NCBI GenBank assembly: GCA_002410925.1
Contig: DHPR01000012.1
Coordinates: forward strand, 286,669 to 350,668
Length of the DNA stretch: 64,000 nt
Source: UBA5359 sp002410925 [NCBI: bacterium UBP13_UBA5359]
GTDB taxonomy: Bacteria > UBP13 > UBA5359
Reading direction: 5' to 3'
The notes under the pieces were generated by a model. The model did no database searches and was not told the origin of the DNA. It saw only the letters and a program-made list of their open reading frames with translations. Position 1 is the first letter of the stretch, and each line of letters starts with the position of its first letter. Positions 10,363-18,240 of the stretch are shown one piece after another. Position numbers and translations under genes: made by a program.

Positions 10363-11178
10363 TTATTTCAAAATGAGATCAATCTGCATCAAACCCTCCT
10401 CTGTTAGAGATCTCTTACCATTCTCATCACAACGCAAAAGATCTATTTTCTCCAAATAAGCCATATCTCTATGCGCCGTGCTAAGGCTTATATTGAGTTC
10501 CTTAGCTACGATGCTCGGGCCTGCAAGACTCAATTCCATAATCAAGAGAAGCACTCTTTTTTGGCGATCTGTAAGTGAAGGCAACGGTTTTCTTTTTTTT
10601 CTGCTCTCTTCTTTTTGCTCTCCACCGGTATCCCGGGGAGAAGCAGCTCCTAAAGATAGAGTTATAACGGTTCCTTGAGACAGATTATCCTCTATAGTTA
10701 TGGCACCGCCTATGTAGCTCAGAGCCTCTTTAACAATGGGCAATCCTGAGCCAACACCTTTTATATACTCCTTAATCTGGGCATTTGCTGTGGAAAAACC
10801 TGGTAGAAAGGCTTTTTCCTTGTTCTTTATTCCTGGGCCTCGGTCAGAGATTCTAATCGTATTACCGTCATCCAAGACCGTTATAATGGCATCTCGAAAA
10901 TAAGCATGTATAAGGTTTTCCACTAACTCTTTAATTATAATATAAGGAAGTTTTCCTCCCTTGCTCTGAGAGGCTTCATAAGTCTTTGTCGCTAGTAAAT
11001 GTATAAATTCCAGGCAGTTGCTACTGCTAAGCTCTATTACACGTGGCGAGGTTGTAGGAGAATCATATACTGCCAGGCGAACGCTAGATTCCTTTTCCAG
11101 TAAAGGTTGGGCATTTTTATAAAAGGGATGGGAAAGGTTTCCCTCCTTTGCCATAACTTTTCGAGGATACTTCCGCAT
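10363..11178 (-). CDS. GHKL ATPase / winged-helix protein adjacent to the origin
   Basis: A 271-residue soluble protein combining a histidine-kinase-type ATP-binding domain (about 35-180) with a C-terminal helix-turn-helix (about 202-245). The ATPase boxes are intact: N box with Glu84 and Asn88 (ELVENLIHAYF), G1 box SDRGPGI, an FLPGFSTA F-box and G2 box GVGSGLPIVKEAL. There is no phosphoacceptor-histidine domain, sensor or membrane segment, so it is not a complete sensor kinase; it resembles anti-sigma-type or stand-alone GHKL modules. A charged linker (about 182-200) joins the HTH, which looks MarR/Lrp-like. Lying between the oriC box cluster and dnaA, it is a candidate regulator of initiation or of dnaA transcription; no function is shown. 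The ATG at 11178 lacks a clear ribosome-binding site; 11154 is an alternative. Confidence 0.75.
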   Translation of the reverse strand: MRKYPRKVMAKEGNLSHPFYKNAQPLLEKESSVRLAVYDSPTTSPRVIELSSSNCLEFIHLLATKTYEASQSKGGKLPYIIIKELVENLIHAYFRDAIITVLDDGNTIRISDRGPGIKNKEKAFLPGFSTANAQIKEYIKGVGSGLPIVKEALSYIGGAITIEDNLSQGTVITLSLGAASPRDTGGEQKEESRKKRKPLPSLTDRQKRVLLLIMELSLAGPSIVAKELNISLSTAHRDMAYLEKIDLLRCDENGKRSLTEEGLMQIDLILK

Positions 11179-11308
11179 TTTTCAACACCGCATAATACTT
11201 TATCTCAACAATAATACATATTCTATGAACAGAAGCGGAATCCTGCCTTTCCAACTTTCTTTCAGGCTTTCCAGAAGGCATACCAATCAACGAAATATAC
11301 CGGAAAGC

Positions 11309-11533
11309 TGTGGACAAAAAGAGAGGCAGGAATAGAGGGGAAAGGCTCGGTCTTAAAATATTTTCACCCGGCAAAGCCCCTTCCTGCGCAGCATAAAGGC
11401 CGCTTGTTCTGCTGGTAAGGCAAAGTCAATAGGATCTTTTCCACAAAACTATCCACAGATGTTGATAACTTTTGATTGTTTGATAATGATAACAGAGGAT
11501 AAGCCCTTTTTCAATTAGCAATGATTATCATCA
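11309..11533. promoter_or_regulatory. oriC: DnaA-box cluster of oriC (upstream of the HATPase gene)
   Basis: The spacer between the divergent HATPase and rpmH genes (about 440 bp) holds several DnaA boxes: TGTGGACAA (11309-11317), TTTTCCACA (11437-11445), CTATCCACA (11449-11457) and TGTTGATAA (11460-11468), each one mismatch from consensus, plus weaker matches at 11494-11502 and 11525-11533. Gene strand switches here, as expected at an origin. With the unwinding element in the dnaA-dnaN spacer this makes a bipartite origin. Confidence 0.8.
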
Positions 11534-11560
11534 AATATCATCATTGGTAGTTTTGTTTGC

Positions 11561-11589
11561 TTGCTGTGGCATAGTGCCTGTGATATAAT
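11561..11589 (+). promoter_or_regulatory. rpmH promoter, extended -10 type
   Basis: A perfect -10 TATAAT (11584-11589) with an upstream TG (TGATATAAT) is spaced 17 bp from a -35-like TTGCTG (11561-11566). Transcription would start about 25 bp before rpmH and read the rpmH-rnpA-yidD-yidC-jag series. Confidence 0.7.
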
Positions 11590-11620
11590 CCACCTATAAT
11601 TTTGTAAGGATGAAAAAGAG

Positions 11621-11755
11621 ATGAAAAGGACTTATCAGCCAAAGGTAAGAAGAAGAAAAAGAGTTCACGGCTTTCTTTCCAGGATGAGCACTCCCGGAGG
11701 AAGGGGAGTTATCAGAGCCCGAAGAGCCAAAGGCAGAAAGGTTCTGTCCGCCTAG
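11621..11755 (+). CDS. rpmH: 50S ribosomal protein L34
   Basis: A 44-residue, very basic protein of the large ribosomal subunit. The sequence begins [19 protein letters not shown] and continues with the conserved [20 protein letters not shown], which is the whole L34 family signature. It is the first gene on the right-hand replichore and lies 11 bp before rnpA, the near-universal rpmH-rnpA pair. Confidence 0.98.
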   Translation: MKRTYQPKVRRRKRVHGFLSRMSTPGGRGVIRARRAKGRKVLSA

Positions 11756-11766
11756 GACAAGCTTTC

Positions 11767-12111
11767 GTGCGCAGAGAGAGTCTGAAAAAAAGGCAGGAGT
11801 TTACCGATCTCTATCAACGTGGATACAGGTATTCCAATGCCTTGTTGGTTCTCAGAGTCATCCATACCGAAGAGGATAAACAAGGGTTAGGATTGGCTGT
11901 CAGTAAAAAGATAGGAAACGCCGTTACCAGAAACAGGGTTAAGAGATTGCTGAGAGAAGCGGTTCGGCAAGAAGCGAAAGAAGTGGTTTCAGGAGTAAAT
12001 ATTCTTCTGATCGCCCGAAAGGGTATTGAAAAGGCAACCTGCCAGAGTGTCGAAGCAGCCGTAAAGGAGCTTTTCGAGCGTGCGCATCTGTATAAAGCTG
12101 ATGTTGACTAA
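11767..12111 (+). CDS. rnpA: Ribonuclease P protein component
   Basis: Protein cofactor of RNase P, which trims tRNA 5' leaders; 114 residues, basic. The family RNR motif is seen in AVTRNRVKRLLREAVR, preceded by LGLAVSKKIGNA. It starts at a GTG 11 bp after rpmH. Its last codons overlap the start of yidD. Confidence 0.97.
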   Translation: MRRESLKKRQEFTDLYQRGYRYSNALLVLRVIHTEEDKQGLGLAVSKKIGNAVTRNRVKRLLREAVRQEAKEVVSGVNILLIARKGIEKATCQSVEAAVKELFERAHLYKADVD

Positions 12112-12313
12112 AATAGCTCTGGCGATGATACGGTTATATCAGCGCTTTTTATCTCCTGTTTTTTCTTCGGCCTGCCGTTTTAGTCCTAGCTGCTCCAATT
12201 ATGCTTATCAGGCAATAGATAAATATGGATTAGCAAAGGGACTTTTTTTAACTGCCAGGCGTCTTTTAAGATGCCATCCCTTCAATCCTGGAGGAGAGGA
12301 TCCCGTTCCTTAA
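12080..12313 (+). CDS. yidD: Membrane protein insertion efficiency factor YidD
   Basis: Small membrane-associated protein that assists YidC-dependent membrane insertion. The conserved core is visible: LYQRFLSP, CRFSPSCSNYA and RRLLRCHPFNPGGEDPVP. Two starts are possible: GTG at 12080 with AAAGGAG 10 nt upstream (77 residues), or ATG at 12101, which gives the usual family N-terminus and overlaps rnpA by 11 bp. It lies between rnpA and yidC, its standard place. Confidence 0.95.
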   Translation: MRICIKLMLTKIALAMIRLYQRFLSPVFSSACRFSPSCSNYAYQAIDKYGLAKGLFLTARRLLRCHPFNPGGEDPVP

Positions 12314-12346
12314 ATTACGCCGCTAAATGGAGGATTGTATAGCAGA

Positions 12347-12994
12347 ATGTGGAGTTTTTTAGTTAATGTTATGAGGGATGTTCTGTCCCATTTTTATCAA
12401 TGGACGGGCAATTATGGTGTAGCCGTCATTCTACTTACGGTAGCAGTGAAAGCGGTGCTGTATCCTCTCACTCACCAACAATTCAAATCTATGAGAGATA
12501 TGCAGAAGCTTCAGCCGTTGATGAAAGAATTACAGGATAAATACAAGGACAAGCCGGAGGAGCTTCAGAGAAGGATGCTGAATCTCTATAAGGAGAATAA
12601 AGTAAATCCACTGGGCGGATGTTTGCCATTGCTAATTCAGATGCCTATTCTTTTCATGCTTTATTCCGCGGTGCTCTCTTTTAAAACGGCCTTTGCCACA
12701 GAGGGTTTTCTTTGGATAAACAATCTTGCTCTTCCTGATATTCCGTTGCTTCTGCTTTATGCCATTAGCCTTTACCTGTCATCAAAAATGACGGTTACGG
12801 ATCCGTCACAGGCACAAACGCAGAATACGATGGCAGTGATGATGCCCTTTGTTTTTACCTTTATGGCCTGGATATATAAGTGGCCGGCGGCATTTATACT
12901 TTATTGGTTGGTTTTCAATATTTTGAGCACGGTACAACAGTATTTCATCATGCGTGCACCGGATAAGGAGAAGCAACAGAAGATAGGTTCATGA
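12347..12994 (+). CDS. yidC: Membrane protein insertase YidC (short type)
   Basis: Inserts and folds membrane proteins, alone or with SecYEG. About 215 residues with five or so hydrophobic segments and the conserved TM1-loop region LYPLTHQQFKSMRDMQKLQP, then NPLGGCLPLLIQMPILFMLY. It lacks the large periplasmic domain of Proteobacterial YidC and also any evident lipoprotein signal. ATG at 12347 is chosen; a TTG at 12335 lies too close to the GGAGG. Confidence 0.95.
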   Translation: MWSFLVNVMRDVLSHFYQWTGNYGVAVILLTVAVKAVLYPLTHQQFKSMRDMQKLQPLMKELQDKYKDKPEELQRRMLNLYKENKVNPLGGCLPLLIQMPILFMLYSAVLSFKTAFATEGFLWINNLALPDIPLLLLYAISLYLSSKMTVTDPSQAQTQNTMAVMMPFVFTFMAWIYKWPAAFILYWLVFNILSTVQQYFIMRAPDKEKQQKIGS

Positions 12995-13016
12995 ATCCAA
13001 AAAGGAGGAGACTGCA

Positions 13017-13664
13017 ATGGGAAGTATAGAACAGACAGGAAAGACCGTAGAGGAAGCTATACAAGCGGCATTGAAGGCTCTGGGCGTAAGCAGAGAGGAT
13101 ATTACGGTTGAGGTCTTGGATGAACCTGTAAAAGGAATGTTCGGGCTTGGAACCAAAGAGGCCCGGATAAGAGTATCAACTAAGGATGATAAAGGAGAAG
13201 CCTTTGGCGGAGCCGATAGTGAAGATCAGCAAAAAGCAAAGGACTCTTTTATACAAGTTATTTCTCGTATGGGATTGGCTGCAGAAGTAGAATCCTGGGA
13301 GGAAGACGGATATATACATATAAATGCAGAAGGCCCGGACATGGGCATAATAATCGGTCGGCAGGGACAGACTCTGGATGCCCTTCAATTTATTCTCAAT
13401 CTTATTCTGAACAAGAACCGCGAGGAGCGGATAAGAGTTATACTGGATGCCGAATTTTATCGCGAGAGAAGGAAGAAACTTCTGGCAAATATGGCGGAAA
13501 AGATGGCCGCAAGAGCCATGGAAACCGGGCAGGAGGTAGTCTTGTCGGCAATGACTCCTTTTGAGCGCCGAGTGATACATACCACCCTTCAGGGGAATGA
13601 GAATGTCGTAACTTTCAGCGAAGGAGAAGACCCTTACAGACGAGTGATCGTACGCCCAAGATAA
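13017..13664 (+). CDS. jag: RNA-binding protein Jag/KhpB
   Basis: A 215-residue RNA-binding protein of the Jag (KhpB/EloR) family, linked in Gram-positives to cell elongation and RNA regulation. It has the Jag N-terminal domain (KTVEEAIQAALKALGV ... GMFGLGTKEARI), a KH domain with GIIIGRQGQTLDALQ, and a C-terminal R3H domain (TPFERRVIHTTLQ). AAAGGAGG lies ahead of the ATG. It directly follows yidC and ends the first operon before a strong terminator. Confidence 0.95.
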   Translation: MGSIEQTGKTVEEAIQAALKALGVSREDITVEVLDEPVKGMFGLGTKEARIRVSTKDDKGEAFGGADSEDQQKAKDSFIQVISRMGLAAEVESWEEDGYIHINAEGPDMGIIIGRQGQTLDALQFILNLILNKNREERIRVILDAEFYRERRKKLLANMAEKMAARAMETGQEVVLSAMTPFERRVIHTTLQGNENVVTFSEGEDPYRRVIVRPR

Positions 13665-13746
13665 TTCCTGCAAGCGCCTACTATGCGTAAAAAGATATAT
13701 ACGCTCTTCGAAGAGCTGTCACTTCTGAATTTGGGTATATGATATA

Positions 13747-13777
13747 ATAGCCGGGGAGGTCTTCCCCGGCTATTTTT
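13747..13777 (+). terminator. Intrinsic terminator after jag
   Basis: An 11-bp perfect stem (ATAGCCGGGGA / TCCCCGGCTAT, 5-nt loop) is followed by TTTTT. It separates the rpmH-jag operon from mnmE. Confidence 0.9.
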
Positions 13778-13822
13778 AAGAGGGAAAAAGCGTATACGGT
13801 TTTCCGAAAAGAGGTTATGAAT

Positions 13823-15202
13823 ATGGAAAGAGATACCATTGTCGCCGTTTCTACTCCTCCTGGAGAGGGCGCTCTTGCCATTATCAGGATAAGCGGACAG
13901 GGTGCCGTCGAAATAGCCCGGAGCCTCTTCAGAACCGGCAGCGCCGGTATTGTGGAGACTTTTGAAAGCCATAGAGTTTACTACGGATTTATTCTCGATT
14001 TGAAAGACGGCAAGAAGATAGATGAGGTGCTTTTAACGGTCTTGCTGGCGCCACGATCTTATACGCGCGAGGATACGATAGAGATTAGCGCCCACGGCGG
14101 GATGCAGCCGGTAAGAGAGATCTTGCGGCAGACGCTCTCCGCCGGTGCCAGATTGGCGGAGCCGGGCGAATTTACCAAACGGGCATTTCTTAACGGTCGC
14201 CTGGATTTGGCGCAGGCCGAAGCAGTTATGAGCGTCATTAGATCTCGCACAGAGGCCGGATTGAAGAGCGCGGTCAGCCAGCTCAGAGGGTTTTTGTCAC
14301 GCAATATTGAGGAGCTGCGCCGGGAGATCATCGGGCTGCTGGCGCTTATGGAAGCAGAGATAGACTTTCCTGAGGATGTTGAGCTTTCAGCTGTTTATGA
14401 TGAATCTTTGAAGAAGATTCAAGGGCTTATTAGAAAATTGGATGATCTTATCGCTTCGGCTGATAAAGGGCGCATTTTACAGGAAGGAGCTTCTCTGGCT
14501 ATTGTGGGTAAACCCAATGTTGGAAAATCGAGCCTGTTGAACAGACTTTTACGAGAAGCACGGGCTATTGTTACAGAGATACCGGGAACAACCAGGGATG
14601 TTTTGGAAGCCATGGTCAACATCGGCGGAGTGCCGGTAAGGGCCTTTGATACAGCTGGAATACGAGCTACGACAGATAGGGTGGAGCGCATCGGTGTAGA
14701 GAGAGCCAGAGAGGTTATCTTGCAGGCCGATATTCTATTGTTGGTTTTGGACGGGTCTCAACCGCTTACCGAGGAAGATTCCGTTTTGGCCGCCGAATGT
14801 GCACAAAAAAGAAGCATTTTGGTGATCAACAAGAGAGATTTACCGCAGGCTATCAATAAAGAGGCGCTGACAGAAATGGCGCCCGGAAGCTCTCTGCTGC
14901 ATATCTCATCTCTCACAGGTGAAGGCATGCCGGCATTGGAGGCCGAGATTGCCTCCATGCTTTTAGGCGGCGAAATAGTCTTGGAACACATAACCGTAGC
15001 TAATATACGTCAAGTTGAAGCGCTGGTTAGAGCTACGGAGGCACTGCGGACAGGAAGAGAGGCCATACTCTGCGGGCAACCGGCAGAGATCACGGCGGTG
15101 GATCTGCATGACGCTGCCGATGCACTGGGTGAAATTACGGGGGAAACTACCACCGATGATGTAGTAGATAGAATATTCTCCGATTTTTGCGTAGGGAAGT
15201 AA
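13823..15202 (+). CDS. mnmE: tRNA modification GTPase MnmE
   Basis: GTPase that with MnmG installs the cmnm5U modification at the tRNA wobble position. The N-terminal folate-binding domain starts DTIVAVSTPPGEGA; the G domain has GKPNVGKSSLLNR and DTAGIR; the C-terminal FCVGK motif with its catalytic Cys is intact. Of two in-frame ATGs, the one at 13823 has GAGG at 8 nt and is preferred over 13817. It is followed 2 bp later by mnmG. Confidence 0.97.
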   Translation: MERDTIVAVSTPPGEGALAIIRISGQGAVEIARSLFRTGSAGIVETFESHRVYYGFILDLKDGKKIDEVLLTVLLAPRSYTREDTIEISAHGGMQPVREILRQTLSAGARLAEPGEFTKRAFLNGRLDLAQAEAVMSVIRSRTEAGLKSAVSQLRGFLSRNIEELRREIIGLLALMEAEIDFPEDVELSAVYDESLKKIQGLIRKLDDLIASADKGRILQEGASLAIVGKPNVGKSSLLNRLLREARAIVTEIPGTTRDVLEAMVNIGGVPVRAFDTAGIRATTDRVERIGVERAREVILQADILLLVLDGSQPLTEEDSVLAAECAQKRSILVINKRDLPQAINKEALTEMAPGSSLLHISSLTGEGMPALEAEIASMLLGGEIVLEHITVANIRQVEALVRATEALRTGREAILCGQPAEITAVDLHDAADALGEITGETTTDDVVDRIFSDFCVGK

Positions 15203-15204
15203 TT

Positions 15205-17106
15205 ATGATCTATGAAAAAAGATATGATATTATCGTTATAGGTGCCGGCCATGCCGGATGCGAAGCGGCCTTGGCTTCGGCCAGAATGGGATGTACCACC
15301 CTTTTGCTGACCATCAATCTTGACAGTATAGCACTTCTGCCGTGCAACTGCTCCATAGGAGGACCCGCCAAAGCCCAGCTTGTCAGAGAAATTGATGCTC
15401 TGGGCGGCGAAATGGGCCGAAACATAGATAAGAGCTTTACGCATATAAGGATGCTTAATCTCAGCAAAGGACCGGCGGTGCAGGCTCTGAGAGCGCAGGT
15501 GGATAAAAAACATTATCAGATGGAGATGAAGCATACGCTGGAAACCCAAGACAGGCTGGATATAAAGCAGGCTATGGTGGAGGAGATCCTCTGTGAAGGA
15601 TCGGCTGTAACCGGCGTCAGAGTGCAAAGCGGGTTGGAATATCGTAGCCAGGCTGTGATCATTGCCGTCGGAACATTTATGGAGGGGTTGATTCATATCG
15701 GCGAGACCTCTTTTCCTGCCGGACGAGCCGGGGAGTTTCCCTCCATCAGCCTGGCACAGAATTTAAAATATCTCGGTTTCCGTTTGGGACGCCTGAAGAC
15801 TGGAACGCCTCCTAGAATAGATGCCCGCACGATCGATTTATCCCAGGGGAAAATTCAGGAATCCGAGGATGTGCCGCTATCCTTCTCTTACACCACCGGC
15901 CCAATTTCCGGCCGTGGCCGTCTGTCATGCTGGCTGATGGAAACAAATGAGCAGACACACCGTATGATTCGCGATAATCTTCATCGCTCGCCACTTTTCT
16001 CCGGGCGCATCAAGGGCATGGGGCCTCGTTACTGCCCCTCCATTGAAGACAAGGTTGTTCGTTTTCCCGATAAAGAGAGGCATCAGGTCTTTCTGGAGCG
16101 GGAAGGATGGAATACCAGTGAGGTTTACTTGCAGGGCCTCTCCTCTTCTCTGCCGGAAGATGTCCAGATTGCTGTCGTTCATAGCGTAAAAGGCCTGGAA
16201 AAGGCAGAGTTGATGCGTCCCGGCTATGCCATAGAGTATGATTTTCTTCTGCCGGTTCAGCTCTTTCCCACATTGGAAACGAAGCTTATAAAAGGGCTTT
16301 ACGCTGCTGGGCAGATAAACGGGACATCGGGTTATGAAGAAGCGGCGGCACAGGGTATTATGGCTGGTATAAACGCCGCAGCTGCGATCCAGAAGCTGTC
16401 ACCGTTGATCTTATTACGCTCAGAGGCTTATATAGGTGTTTTGATAGATGATCTTGTTACAAAAGGCACGGAGGAGCCCTATAGAATGCTTACTTCCAGG
16501 GCCGAGTACAGGTTGATTCTGCGACAGGGGAATGCCGATTTGCGTCTGACGGAGAAGGGCTACCGCTATGGCCTTATACTCGAGGAGCGGTATCAACGAT
16601 TTGCTATCAGACGAGAGATGATAGAGCTTGAAACCGCTCGCCTCAAAGAGACTCGGCTGCGTCCGACAGAGCAGGTGCAGCGTTTGTTACGAGATCTGGG
16701 CAGCGAGGGGCTTGGAAAGGCCGTTAGCCTGGCGGATATTCTTAAACGTCCGGATATGACCTATCAGAGGATGGCTGCTCTGGATACAGCTCGTCCTCCG
16801 CTTCCGCCGGATGTGATAAGCGAGACAGAAACAGAGATCAAATATGAGGGCTATATAGAGAAGCAACAACATCAGGTAGAGCAGTATCAGCGCCTTGAAG
16901 CCAGGCTTATTCCCGAAGGGATCGACTATGATGCTATCTCCAGCCTATCACGAGAGGGACGGGAGAAATTAAAGGGCATTCGCCCGGTATCAGTGGGCCA
17001 GGCCTCGAGAATTGCCGGCCTTACGCCGGTCGATATAACGATACTCATCGTCCATTTGGAGCAACAACGCCTGCGGGCTCTAAAACAAAGAGAGAAAAGG
17101 TCATGA
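15205..17106 (+). CDS. mnmG: tRNA uridine-5-carboxymethylaminomethyl modification enzyme MnmG
   Basis: FAD-dependent partner of MnmE, 633 residues, full length. The Rossmann motif IGAGHAGCEAALA lies near the N-terminus, followed by LPCNCSIGGPAKAQLV; PRYCPSIEDKVVRF and GYEEAAAQGIMAGINA are also typical. The frame opens earlier at a TTG, but the ATG at 15205 has AGGGA at suitable spacing. Its stop overlaps the rsmG start (ATGA). Confidence 0.97.
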   Translation: MIYEKRYDIIVIGAGHAGCEAALASARMGCTTLLLTINLDSIALLPCNCSIGGPAKAQLVREIDALGGEMGRNIDKSFTHIRMLNLSKGPAVQALRAQVDKKHYQMEMKHTLETQDRLDIKQAMVEEILCEGSAVTGVRVQSGLEYRSQAVIIAVGTFMEGLIHIGETSFPAGRAGEFPSISLAQNLKYLGFRLGRLKTGTPPRIDARTIDLSQGKIQESEDVPLSFSYTTGPISGRGRLSCWLMETNEQTHRMIRDNLHRSPLFSGRIKGMGPRYCPSIEDKVVRFPDKERHQVFLEREGWNTSEVYLQGLSSSLPEDVQIAVVHSVKGLEKAELMRPGYAIEYDFLLPVQLFPTLETKLIKGLYAAGQINGTSGYEEAAAQGIMAGINAAAAIQKLSPLILLRSEAYIGVLIDDLVTKGTEEPYRMLTSRAEYRLILRQGNADLRLTEKGYRYGLILEERYQRFAIRREMIELETARLKETRLRPTEQVQRLLRDLGSEGLGKAVSLADILKRPDMTYQRMAALDTARPPLPPDVISETETEIKYEGYIEKQQHQVEQYQRLEARLIPEGIDYDAISSLSREGREKLKGIRPVSVGQASRIAGLTPVDITILIVHLEQQRLRALKQREKRS

Positions 17107-17813
17107 AAGAGCATAAAGATTTATTGATGTCATCGGCCGGTCAACAGGGAATTTCTCTTAACGATAAAGCTGTGAACAAGCTTCTGCACTATGCCGGCGA
17201 GATAGATCGTTGGAGTAGAGTGTATAACTTAACCGGAGCTACCGGCATAGAAAAGATTATCCGAGAGCATATTGCGGATTCTCTTTCACTATTAACTCTG
17301 GAAAGTATTCATCAGGCAAAAAGCATTCTTGATATCGGCACTGGTGCCGGATTGCCGGGAATAGTTCTGGCTATCCTTTTGCCGGAAACAGAGATCTCCT
17401 TGCTGGAGGCCAACGGAAAAAAGATACGTTTTCTGAAGAATATGGTAATCGATCTGCGCCTAAATGCTTCTGTTTTGGAAGGACGAGCAGAGGAGCTAGG
17501 ACATAACGGGCTTTTCAGGGGCCGGTATGATCTGGTAACGGCCAGAGCAGTAGCGCGGATGAATATCCTGCTGGAGCTGTCAGTGCCCTTTCTTCGCGTG
17601 GGAGGGCATGTGGTTGCAATGAAAGGTCCTGATTATGCCGCCGATATAGCGGAGGCAACCCGAGCGCTGAAGCTTCTTCAGTGTGGAGAGATACATGTAA
17701 AAAATATTTCTATAAACGGGAAAGAGCGTTATCTATTGGATATCATCAAGCTTTCCGCCACCCCGGAAACTTATCCGCGTCGCACGGGAATACCGGGCAA
17801 GAGGCCGTTATAA
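17103..17813 (+). CDS. rsmG: 16S rRNA (guanine527-N7)-methyltransferase RsmG
   Basis: SAM-dependent methyltransferase acting on G527 of 16S rRNA; 236 residues. The SAM motif LDIGTGAGLPGIVLA, the acidic SLLEANGKKIRFL strand, and the TARAVARMNILLE segment are characteristic. It overlaps mnmG by 4 bp and is the last gene before the parS-containing spacer. Confidence 0.96.
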   Translation: MKEHKDLLMSSAGQQGISLNDKAVNKLLHYAGEIDRWSRVYNLTGATGIEKIIREHIADSLSLLTLESIHQAKSILDIGTGAGLPGIVLAILLPETEISLLEANGKKIRFLKNMVIDLRLNASVLEGRAEELGHNGLFRGRYDLVTARAVARMNILLELSVPFLRVGGHVVAMKGPDYAADIAEATRALKLLQCGEIHVKNISINGKERYLLDIIKLSATPETYPRRTGIPGKRPL

Positions 17814-17851
17814 TGCCGAACAGATTGGAAGGTCTCTTAAAGGTGTTAAAA

Positions 17852-17867
17852 TGTTTCACGTGAAACA
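17852..17867. promoter_or_regulatory. parS: parS site 1
   Basis: A perfect 16-bp palindrome TGTTTCACGTGAAACA, the ParB-binding centromere site, 38 bp after rsmG. Confidence 0.95.
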
Positions 17868-17938
17868 TTTTTCTTGCCGGGTGTCCGCAGGCCGTTTGAC
17901 CGCACCGACCCGACTCGATCGCCACGACAGACCTTTTT

Positions 17939-18058
17939 ATGGATTCAAACGGAGCTGACGGTGTGCTGGACTACAAGGCAATACAGCATCTGTTCGGCAC
18001 GGATTGCTGCAACACCTATCTTCGGCAGGAGGCATTTAATGAGTTCTTAAGAAGGTAG
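17939..18058 (+). CDS. Short orphan ORF between two parS sites
   Basis: A 39-residue frame starting MDSNGADGVLDYKAIQHLFG and ending in NEFLRR. No family was recognised. It has no clear ribosome-binding site, and the frame continues open upstream of the ATG for 13 codons to a stop. It sits in the roughly 300-bp spacer between parS sites 1 and 2, where no other gene is seen. It may be a gene remnant rather than a working gene. Confidence 0.25.
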   Translation: MDSNGADGVLDYKAIQHLFGTDCCNTYLRQEAFNEFLRR

Positions 18059-18104
18059 CACGGTAGCATAACGAAACTCAAATACGAGCATCGTCGGAGA
18101 AAGC

Positions 18105-18138
18105 CCAGGGTTTCAACAACCGTGGAATCTTTTACTTT
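18105..18138 (+). terminator. Possible weak terminator before parS site 2
   Basis: A stem with one mismatch (CCAGGGTT / AACCGTGG, 5-nt loop) is followed by AATCTTTTACTTTTT. It could end transcription from rsmG or from the orphan ORF. Confidence 0.4.
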
Positions 18139-18164
18139 TTAATTGTAAGAGTCATGTTCAGGAA

Positions 18165-18180
18165 TGTTTCACGTGAAACA
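18165..18180. promoter_or_regulatory. parS: parS site 2
   Basis: A perfect TGTTTCACGTGAAACA palindrome just upstream of the -10 of the presumed parA promoter, so bound ParB could affect parAB transcription. Confidence 0.95.
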
Positions 18181-18205
18181 TTATCCCTCCAGGGTTCTTC
18201 TGTGC

Positions 18206-18211
18206 TATAAT
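18206..18211 (+). promoter_or_regulatory. parA promoter -10 (extended)
   Basis: TGCTATAAT gives an extended -10 with a perfect TATAAT about 30 bp before the parA ATG. No good -35 is visible; parS site 2 lies in that area. Confidence 0.55.
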
Positions 18212-18240
18212 AAGGTCATTGATTTTAATTGTGGAGCAAC

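Noticed and set aside
11117-11374. 85-codon minus-strand frame overlapping the start of the HATPase gene and the origin region
   Set aside because: No ribosome-binding site, no recognisable sequence pattern, and it runs across DnaA-box DNA; likely chance.
15010-15696. 228-codon frame antisense to the mnmE/mnmG junction
   Set aside because: It spans two well-supported genes on the other strand and has no ribosome-binding site or family pattern.
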